A stretch of DNA of 64,000 nucleotides from Trachythela sp. YZ-2020 (taxonomy: Eukaryota; Cnidaria; Anthozoa; Malacalcyonacea; Clavulariidae). The stretch's first letter is position 1. Each line of letters opens with the position of its first letter. The position numbers and the translations under genes were made by a program. Under the pieces are notes generated by a model. The model was not told the DNA's origin. It saw nothing but the letters and a program-made list of their open reading frames with translations, and did not search any database. The stretch spans positions 103,295 to 167,294 of the forward strand of contig JADLSH010000049.1 of the NCBI GenBank assembly GCA_016169945.1, read 5' to 3'. Below, one piece after another: positions 11,193-21,700 of the stretch.

Positions 11193-12780
11193 ATGAAGAC
11201 TGAAATACACAAGTGCAGTATGCGTGTTGGTCTAACGGTGTTTCGTAATTTACAAGGGAGGTCATTTAGTCGGCCATTAAGACAATTTACTACAGAATCC
11301 AAGAAAACCTATGATGTTATTATAGTCGGAGGAGGTTTAATGGGTTTGAGTTCTGCCTATTTTCTCGCTAGAAAAATAAATCCTTCGTCTATATGTGTGA
11401 TTGAACGCGATTTTAAGGTAGTGTACTGTACTTGTTTGAAACATTTTATGGATTTGCTAAATGCCTTTGAAGCAATGACAGAAAGTAAATAACAATCCCT
11501 AGGGATAAGACAGCATCAAAATAGGCCATAAAGAAAACTACTAAATAGACTGCCCTTACTCTGTAAAGCAAAGTATCTTGTTAACCAATTAAGCCACAAT
11601 GTTTACTCTGTCTACTGCCAGATGATTTTCCTCATCAAAGGGAATATGTGGGGCATTTAACAAGTAAATATTAACCCATTAGCTTGCAATGCACCCTACT
11701 TTAGTATTTTACTCTGTCTAATGCCAGATGATTTTACTCGTCAGTGGTAGGGTAGTGCCAGTTAATGGTTAAAATCCATGCATTCAAGAGACTAATCCAG
11801 TAATAATTTTCTAGTATTCCCAAAATTCCACAGTGCGTTCTTGGGGTTCTATACGTCAACAATTTTCAATTGCTGAAAACATTCGAATGTCACAATTTGG
11901 ATATGAGTTCTTACAAAACTTAGACGATTATCTTGGGATTGAGTGTGAGGATTCGCTTGATGTGCAGTTGAAAAATGGCACTTATTGTTTTCTTGCTTCT
12001 GAGGCTGGAAGATCTGTACTGGAAGAGAATGCTGCTATTCAAAGGTAAAAATCTTATAGGTAATATTGTCAACACATACTACATATTATGCCACAATGTT
12101 CCCCAATGCACCCCAGTTTCAAGTGGAAAGTGTTGGTCGTTAATGATTTAATGCATTCTCAGGTTCCTCAGTTGAACATAAGGCTATAAAATGGAAAGTT
12201 GTGGGTTTAATACCTGTAATAATTTTTAGGTCTAAAGATGTAGCTATATCATTATTCTCAAAAGTGGAAGTGTCTGAAAAATATCCTTGGTTAAACACAG
12301 AAGGTGTTGCACTCGCCTCAAATGGTAAGTTCAAAGAGGTTTTGGTTATGTTAATGTGTCAAGGGCATAGCAAAACCAGAGACTGGTGTGTGCTTGCAGA
12401 AAATCATGGCTGTATAATGAATGTTGTTTTAATTTAGTCAGTTCAGGTGAAGGATGGTTTGATCCGTGGTTATTGTTATGTCATTTCAAGAACAAAATTT
12501 CTCACATGGGCATCCACCTGATTGAAGGAGAAGTACAAGATGTAGAAGTGAATAATGGAAAAATATCAGGAATAAAGGTGTAATCAGTGAAATAGCATTT
12601 GGTTGTAAAAGTAGAATTGAGAGATGTAGTTTAACCCATTAGCTTGCAATACGATGACGATTTTACTCGTCAGTGGTAGGGACGTAGGGTACTGCCAGTT
12701 AATGGGTTAACAAAACTATCTGCAAGTGTCTCTTGTTAACCCATTAGCTTGCAATGTGCTCAGATGCGCCCTACTTTAGT

Positions 12781-12822
<42 letters not shown>

Positions 12823-14128
12823 TAGGGTACTGCCAATTAATGGGTTAATTCTCTTACTCCTATATTAGTGTCAAGTTGACCACCATTTGTTACCTTGTAA
12901 TGCTTACTGAAACCCAGTGTTATTCTCTTATAGCTAACTAGAACTGTCAGTGCATCAGAAGAAACCTTACAATGTGGACATTTAGTAAATGCTGCCGGTG
13001 CCTGGGCGCAACCATTGGCTGCAAAGCTTCATATAAATCTTCCAGTACGGGCAGCAAAACGTGTGACATATGTCGTAGATTGCCCAGATGGATTTACTGA
13101 TGCTGTGTTATTATTTGATACAGCTCAGAATATATATCTACGTCCTGAAAGCAGTAAACAATATATTGTAGCTGAACACCCAGAAGAGGTAGTGTAGGCA
13201 TTTCTAGTAGTCAATAGTCAAGATTCCATCAAACCTCTAATTCTATTCACCAGAGACGGCCCGAAGACACGGCACAGCTGTATGTCCTGTATAAATTGTC
13301 CACCTTACTTTTAACCCATTAGAACCTCACATATTTTCAAGAGTTAAAAAGAGACATGGGCAGATAGTCTGGTTAACCATTAAACACTTCTTCCTTGACA
13401 GGCAAAGTCGTCTGGTGCTAGACAGAGTAAATTAACAAAGTAGGGTGCATTAGTGTGCATTGCTGCTTAATGAATTAATAAATTTAAAATATTGCGTTCT
13501 CACAGGAAGATCATAGTCATCATGACAGAGACTTTGAAGTAGACTACGACTACTTTGATACAAACATCTGGCCAAAACTGGCGTATCGTATCCCAGCTTT
13601 TGAACGACTTAAGGTGAAGATACGCGCATGACACGCATAATATATACGCGTAGCTTGAAGTTTCAATTCCAGTGGCGCGATAGTTCCATCTGATAATTTG
13701 TCTGTGTATAAACGCGGCAAACAAGCATATCATCCATCTGCTTGCGTGCGTAGTGCACAGCATTTGACAAACTATCAGAAAAACCTGATGCGCAGACGGT
13801 GTGGTTTTCACAACTGTCTAGATTAGTATTTAGTAAACACTAAGACAGAATCTTGTCTTATCTTTTTCCCTAGGTAACAAGTGCATGGGCTGCATTCTAT
13901 GATTACAATATTTTGGATCAAAATGGAATCATTTCAGGTCACCCTGAGATAGAAAATTTATATTTCTGTAATGGTTTTAGTGGTCATGGCCTTCAACAGT
14001 CTCCTGCTGTGGGCAGAGCAATCAGTGAACTGATTATTGATAGAGAATTTAGAACGATTGATTTATCACGATTCTCGTTTGAGAGGTTCAAGGATAATAA
14101 GCTAATTATTGAGAGTAATATAATATAA
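11193..14128 (+). CDS. FOXRED1: FAD-dependent oxidoreductase domain protein 1 (complex I assembly factor)
   Basis: A mitochondrial flavoprotein of the DAO family needed to assemble respiratory complex I. Seven exons in perfect phase: 11193-11417, 11815-12044, 12230-12324, 12447-12577, 12934-13188, 13506-13613 and 13874-14128, giving 432 residues (human about 486). The N-terminus is basic and hydroxylated, as in a mitochondrial presequence; a second ATG at 11220 is an alternative start. The dinucleotide-binding motif is DVIIVGGGLMGLSSAY. Other family blocks are GSIRQQFSIAEN, YPWLNTEGVALASNG, EGWFDPW, LVNAAGAWAQPLA, AFERLKVTSAWAAFYDYN (over an exon junction) and FCNGFSGHGLQQSPAVGRA. The protein ends LIIESNII, much like the vertebrate ending. 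Introns hold MITE family A copies. The 3' end faces FBXL6 across a minisatellite. Confidence 0.95.
11671..11772. mobile_element. MITE family A copy
   Basis: TTAACCCATTAGCTTGCAAT at the left and GTTAATGG at the right, with the family interior between. A more diverged partial copy lies just upstream at about 11580-11660. In FOXRED1 intron 1. Confidence 0.7.
12631..12847. mobile_element. Two MITE family A copies side by side
   Basis: Copy 1 is 12631-12710 (internally shortened) and copy 2 is 12736-12847 (full). Both carry TTAACCCATTAGCTTGCAAT and end in AATGGGTTAA. They are 25 bp apart, like the pair at 8795-9035, and the spacer between them again contains an AACAAAACTATCTGC-like block. In FOXRED1 intron 4. 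Confidence 0.72.
13310..13478. mobile_element. Diverged MITE family A copies
   Basis: A partial copy starts at about 13310 (TTAACCCATTAGAAC). A fuller but diverged copy runs from about 13374 to 13478 and contains GTCTGGTGCTAGACAGAGTA. In FOXRED1 intron 5. Confidence 0.55.
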
Positions 14129-14164
14129 TATAATAATAATAGCTTTATTTAAATTGCCAAATTG

Positions 14165-15600
14165 TGACACTAGACCAGCCCTGATGACGACACTAGACCA
14201 CCCCTGATGACGACACTAGACCAGCCCTGATGACGACACTAGACCAGCCCTGATGACGACACTAGACCAGCCCTGATGAAGACACTAGACCAGCCCTGAT
14301 GAAGACACTAGACCAGCCCTGATGAAGACACTAGACCACCCCTGATGACGACACTAGACCACCCCTGATGACGACACTAGACCACCCCTGATGACGACAC
14401 TAGACCACCCCTGATGACGACACTAGACCACCCCTGATGAAGACACTAGACCACCCCTGATGAAGACACTAGACCACCCCTGATGAAGACACTAGACCAC
14501 CCCTGATGAAGACACTAGACCACCCCTGATGAAGACACTAGACCACCCCTGATGAAGACACTAGACCACCCCTGATGAAGACACTAGACCAGCCCTGATG
14601 AAGACACTAGACCACCCCTGATGAAGACACTAGACCACCCCTGATGAAGACACTAGACCACCCCTGATGAAGACACTAGACCACCCCTGATGAAGACACT
14701 AGACCAGCCCTGATGACGACACTAGACCAGCCCTGATGACGACACTAGACCACCCCTGATGAAGACACTAGACCACCCCTGATGACGACACTAGACCACC
14801 CCTGATGAAGACACTAGACCACCCCTGATGACGACACTAGACCACCCCTGATGAAGACACTAGACCAGCCCTGATGAAGACACTAGACCACCCCTGATGA
14901 CGACACTAGACCACCCCTGATGAAGACACTAGACCACCCCTGATGACGACACTAGACCACCCCTGATGACGACACTAGACCACCCCTGATGAAGACACTA
15001 GACCACCCCTGATGACGACACTAGACCACCCCTGATGACGACAGTATACTACCCCTGATGAAGACACTAGACCACCCCTGATGACGACACTAGACCACCC
15101 CTGATGACGACACTAGACCACCCCTGATGACGACACTAGACCACCCCTGATGACGACACTAGACCACCCCTGATGACGACAGTAGACTACCCCTGATGAC
15201 GACACTAGACCACCCCTGATGACGACACTAGACCACCCCTGATGACGACACTAGACCACCCCTGATGACGACACTAGACCACCCCTGATGACGACACTAG
15301 ACCACCCCTGATGACGACACTAGACCACCCCTGATGACGACACTAGACCACCCCTGATGAAGACACTAGACCACCCCTGATGACAACACTAGACCACCCC
15401 TGATGAAGACACTAGACCAGCCCTGATGACGACACTAGACCACCCCTGATGAAGACAGTAGACTACCCCTGATGAAGACACTAGACCACCCCTGATGAAG
15501 ACACTAGACCACCCCTGATGACACTAGACCACCCCTGATGAAGACAGTAGACTACCCCTGATGAAGACACTAGACCACCCCTGATGAAGACACTAGACCA
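14165..15600. repeat. 23-bp minisatellite, about 62 copies
   Basis: A tandem array whose unit begins GACGACACTAG and ends ACCACCCCTGAT (23 bp). Copies differ at a few fixed sites: GACGAC or GAAGAC, CCACCCC or CCAGCCC, and an occasional CAGTAGACTA variant. Variants occur in runs, which points to local duplication. One copy near 15520 is shortened. It fills the space between the convergent 3' ends of FOXRED1 and FBXL6. Confidence 0.95.
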
Positions 15601-15765
15601 GAGTGTGGAAACGTCGGGTCGTGATTGCAATTCGACGGGGCTTCGCATTTATTTACTACTTAAAGCATAGTAGCGAGCAAAAACATGCCTGATACTAAAA
15701 CCGGGTTGTCCGATGAACGAATAGACTTTAAAATACATGTATGTTATAACACTGACCTTATTATA

Positions 15766-18700
15766 TCACTGGAGTGTCTCCAGTTCCACTTGTTCTCGTG
15801 TAGTTTGTAGCTGTGTTCTCAAATTTCTAATGCTTTCTGCATTGTGAAGTTGTTTTAGACCACGAGGTACACCTCGACATGATGTGAGGTTTAACTCAGT
15901 TAGGTTGGGAGATGAATCAACAATACTTCTAGAGAATAAGAGAAAGTAAAGTAAGATATTATAAGCAAGGGTCCTCGGTTTAGTTAAGTGTCCAGTAAAG
16001 GTAATCCGTTATTGATCTAGTGTCACCTGAACTAAACTAACTATATTTAGGGCTCTCTCCTCCGCAGAGGCTTTGGTATATATTTATCATGTTTACGAGC
16101 GTTTTATATTACATGTAATTGCAGGGGTGGTCATGAAGCAAGGTGTGGCCGGCGTCCAAATCATCACTAAGAACGCCCTGCACGGTCAAGGGGGTCATCT
16201 TGTCAGAAAATGTTTGAAAAATATGATTGCCTTGATGGTCAAAAAGGCCTATCAATGGCCAGATACTTGATTTTTGTTTGACAAATGCCCTGTCAAATCC
16301 AAAATTCAGATTTGATATGGAATTTGCACCCCTCGCCCCCCTTAGCCAAGCATTGGAGGGGTGCGCACCCCCCTGCACCCCCCCCCAGTAAATCCATCGC
16401 AGTGTAATTGCGCTATAATTTCGAGTGAATATACCTATAAAGACTAAACTAGAAAGCGCTAGAGTGTAACAGAGCAAAATACGTCGAGACTTAGTGTAAC
16501 TATACTATATATATATATATATCGATAACGGTTACATAAAGACCCTACCGCAAAATATGTGAAAAACTGCTGAACATCGGAGCGCGGGCGGCGAAAGAGT
16601 CTGCGGAGGAGAGATATCATATGACCCCGCTTACCAAGACGTCTCGTCTACCTATGATCTCGCCTACCTATGATCCCGCTTACCAAGAGATCTCGCCTAC
16701 CTATGATCTCGTCTACCCATGATCTCGCCTACCTATGATCTTGTCTACCTATGATCTCGCCTATCTATGATCTCGCCTACCTATGATCTTGCCTACCTAT
16801 GATCTCGCCTACCTATGATCTCGCCTACCTATGATCTCGCCTACCTATGATCTCGCCTACCTATGATCCCGCCTACCTATGATCCCGCTTACCAAGAGGT
16901 CTCGCCTACCTATGATCTCGCCTACCTATGATCTCGCCTACCTATGATCTCGCCTACCTATGATCTCGCCTACCTATGATCTCGCCTACCTATGATCTCG
17001 CCTACCTATGATCTCGCCTACCTATGATCTCGCCTACCTATGATCTCGCCTACCTATGATCTCGCCTACCTATGATCTCGCCTACCTATGATCTCGCCTA
17101 CCTATGATCTCGCCTACCTATGATCTCGCCTACCTATGATCTCGCCTACCTATGATCCCGCTTACCAAGAGGTCTCGCCTACCTATGATCTCGCCTACCT
17201 ATGATCTCGCCTACCTATGATCTCGCCTACCTATGATCTCGCCTACCTATGATCTCGCCTACCTATGATCTCGCCTACCTATGATCTCGCCTACCTATGA
17301 TCTCGTCTACCTATGATCTCGTCTACCTATGATCTCGCCTATCTATGATCTCGCCTACCTATGATCTTGCCTACCTATGATCTCGCCTACCTATGATCTC
17401 GCCTACCTATGATCTCGCCTACCTATGATCTCGCCTACCTATGATCCCGCCTACCTATGATCCCGCTTACCAAGAGGTCTCGCCTACCTATGATCTCGCC
17501 TACCTATGATCTCGCCTACCTATGATCTCGCCTACCTATGATCTCGCCTACCTATGATCTCGCCTACCTATGATCTCGCCTACCTATGATCTCGCCTACC
17601 TATGATCTCGCCTAGATATAATATGGCATACCTCTGATCTCGCCTACCTATGATCTCGCCTACCTATGATCTCGCCTACCTATGATCTTGCCTACCTATG
17701 ATCTCGCCTACCTATGATCCCGCTTACCAAGAGTCTCGCCTACCTATGATCTCGCCTACCTATGATCTCGCCTACCTATGATCTCGCCTACCTATGATCT
17801 CGCCTACCTATGATCTCGCCTACCTATGATCTCGCCTACCTATGATCTCGCCTACCTATGATCTCGTCTACCTATGATCTCGTCTACCTATGATCTCGCC
17901 TACCTATGATCTCGCCTACCTATGATCTCGCCTACCTATGATCTTAAATATGATCTCGTCTACCTATGATCTCGTCTACCTATGATCTCGTCTACCTATG
18001 ATCTCGCCTACCTATGATCTCGCCTACCTATGATCTCGCCTACCTATGATCTTGTCTACCTATGATCTCGCCTACCTATGATCTCGCCTACCTATGATCT
18101 CGCCTACCTATGATCTCGTCTACCTATGATCTCGTCTACCTATGATCTCGCCTACCTATGATCTCGCCTCGGACTAGTACTTTTACTATAAAAATTTACA
18201 TCGCGCTCATCTCGCCTACCTATGATCTTGCCTACCTATGATCTTGCCTACCTATGATCTTGCCTACCTATGATCTCGCCTACCTATGATCTCGCCTACC
18301 TATGATCTCGCCTACCTATGATCTCGCCTACCTATGATCTCGCCTACCTATGATCTCGCCTACCTATGATATCGTCTACCTATGATCTCGTCTACCTATG
18401 ATCTCGCCTACCTATGATCTCTCCTACCTATGATCTCGTCTACCTATGATCTCGTCTACCTATGATCTCGTCTACCTATGATCTCGCCTACCTATGATCT
18501 CGCCTCCTAGTACTTTTACTATAAAAATTTACATCGCGCTCATATGAGAAAGCGGACTGGCCCGCTTGGCGAGATCTCGCCTATGTGAGCCGAGACCATA
18601 GGTAGGCGGGATGTAAAAATATTCCATATGAACACGCTAGTCCACCTACCGGGATGAAATCGAGAAACGAAATTTCCGATTTTGCCGCTTAATTTGACGA

Positions 18701-21700
18701 TTTTTACGTAGTTTTATGTTTGTTTTACAACAAGCATGAAATATGTTGCTAAACCAATGCTTTTTATTGCAAAAAATAAAACAACAAAATCGTTAAAATA
18801 TTTGTGTTGCGTGCATGAAATGTACATGTTTTGCAGCGCTAATTATAGAACAACATTATAATTTCATCTCGGCAAGCGGGATGAAAAACTCCATATGAAC
18901 ACACGAAAATAGTCGTCCCGCTAGGCGAGATGACACAGCCAGCGGGATCATATGAACAGGCTCTTATACTGGATGGCTCTATCAGTTCTTAATGCTTTAC
19001 CTGACTCCCACAGTAGCGACTCCAGTGCCAGCCAAATTGAGCTTCGTGAGAACTGTATTTGGAACACCCGCCAGAGTTAACAAAGCAACATCGTTTAAAT
19101 AATGACACCAAGACACATCCAGCTCTTTTAAACTATCTTGCCACTAGAAATGAAGAACATTAGAAGATATTTATTATTATATTGATGAATTATGCCACAA
19201 ATTTACACATATACCTATAAGTACGTTTCACTCAAAGCACTATCGTGCAGCAGATGGTGGTCAACCTGCCGTTATAAAAGTGAGAAAATAATGTTGATTC
19301 TTTTCATTACAAAGTATGTACAGTAGTATTGTATTTGGTGGCCAATGAATAAGACAGAGAGATGTAGTTCAATTTTTTGTTCGTATCAACTTTTATGAAG
19401 TTGACCACCATCTGCTGCCCTGTAACACACCAATTGCTTACCCTTGCTTTGATAATCTTGAATAAATCTTTCCACGAAATCTTGCAACGCGATAGAAATA
19501 ACTGTTCTAGTGATACAGCTGGGAGATTCTAGAAGAACGAAAATATAAGATCCTGGCGCCAGTTGTACGAAGGCCAGATAGCGATATTCATTGGATAGTC
19601 ATTTTTTCAACCTTTCTGAAACTGTCGACTGATTTGTATAATCCAGATTAAACCTCAATATTGATAAATTAAAGTTTCTTTTTATCAATTGTTAGATCCA
19701 TATCCGCAGTTTTATAACTTTTTAAGCATTTTTACAATGGTTGAAAAAATCACTATCCGGTTGATTATTCGGCCTTCGTGCAACCGGCCCTTGAGGTGCA
19801 AGTTAACTCTGCCGAAGTAATGCAATCATATTTTCCTGTTACGTACTGAAAAAGCTCGGTGGGTAATCTTCTCACAACCACGTAAATCAAGCTGTCGTAA
19901 CTTGCTTGACGTTTTCAATAACCTGTTGGGACAAGAATATATTTATTGTAGAACTTTAACCAGGCTGTGTCATGGTTTGACCACAGGTCAGCCGCGGATT
20001 GAACACAATTTAGCGGCAATATGTACGCGTTCTGACCGCTGAGCACGAGTCAAAACACAATCCAGCTCGGAGTGAACGCAATCAGGTGCAAAGTGAATAC
20101 TGCATGGCCACTGCATGGCTACTGAATGGCCACTGCATGGCTACTGAATGGCCACTGCATGGCCACTGAATGGATACTGCATGGCCACTGAATGTGATTA
20201 AAACAATAATAGTAGCACCTCTATTTTGAGAGGCCCGTGACACATGACAGCGATTGGCTGATAAATTTGTGGCCCTGATAAATTTGTGAACGCAAGTTTG
20301 AACGGCGGTATAAAACATGTTTCAACCGCGGAGTGAACACTGTCACAGTCTGTGGACCATGCATGCATGGAGAGAACGTAGACCAACCCTGGAATATGAC
20401 GGAGATAAAAAAACGTTCTTTTTAGTTTATGATGAATGTTTTTCTCCTAAGTTCCCTTCTTGGATCGTTTACCTTTGCAAGAAGATGTCATCTGAGCCTT
20501 CTCCTCCGGTAAGACTGGCGAAACTAAGTAATTCTAAATGTGGAAAACCAGCAGATGCATCCTATATAAAACAGCATAATTACTACCACAATTCTTGCTC
20601 ACTGCATGTGTAATATATGTTCACTATCATGCATGTGCCCAACGCCAGATGATTTTACTCTTCAAAGGAAAATAAGTGTTGCGTTTTAATTGGTTCACAT
20701 AACTCACCATTTGATTGGCTGTAACTGTTGACGGTAGCAATGATAATTGAGATAGCCGCAACTCAACCATATCTGGACATCCTGTCTGTACATTATGGAA
20801 AACAATCATCAATTGGCCATTACATATCTTAAAAACAATACTGTTATAATACTGTAACATTACAGTCACCTGCAATCTCTCTACATGAAAGCTCGTGATG
20901 GAAGTGCAAGAAAGGTCCAAGATTTTCAAGCTACGACAACCAGACTAAAAAAGTTAAGAATAGAAATTGACCACCCTGTGCTGCATGATAGTGCATAGTG
21001 AAACCTTATATACGAGGTTAGCCCATTTCATATTGATGGCCAAATTATTTCCTCCACTATACCTGCACAGCCACCAAACTTGGAGTTCCAATAGATTTAT
21101 TTCCAGCTAAATACAATGCCTCTAGTTGACGTCCTCGTTCATGGAGTAAGTTTTTAACTGACATGTTTGTTGTTGCGTCGGTCTGAAAGATGACAAGTTG
21201 AAATTTAACTATCAATAGATGAGTCAAAATTCTATTGTGCAGCAGATGGTGATCAACCTGCAGTTGTCAGAGTGAGAAAATAATACATGTTAATTCATTT
21301 TATTATACGCAGTAGCCTTGTATTTAAAGTTTAATTCCGGCGGTTGATCCTGCGAGTGTCAAAATGTACGAAGCACACCAAGTACTCGTAACTCGTAACT
21401 AACTCTCGTTGGAGGCTACAGTACTCCATTTACTGTTCTGAATAATTCAAAACACTGTTCCAGAACTGTGTGTAATGGAGTGCACATACTGTTCTGGAAC
21501 ATCACCTGACTAAAATGGAGTGTACCGCTGGTTCTGGAACATCAAACACACCTGATTGCAGGTTAGGTTAGAATTCATCATTATATATTCATTGTAAATT
21601 CAATATGGCATTTTTTAACGTCACAAATCACGCGGTTACCTGTTCTGTTCTGGCTGCCCCTACTTTAAAGTTGGAGCAGCTAGAACAGCTCCGAACAGTC

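Noticed and set aside
14165..18515. CRISPR-like regular arrays
   Set aside because: The units are directly adjacent with no variable spacers, and the DNA is from an animal nuclear genome. These are minisatellites.
20317..20613. Plus-strand open frame of about 98 codons with an ATG
   Set aside because: It is antisense to FBXL6 exon 20473-20561, whose minus-strand reading GFPHLELLSFASLTG fits the family and the phase of both neighbours.
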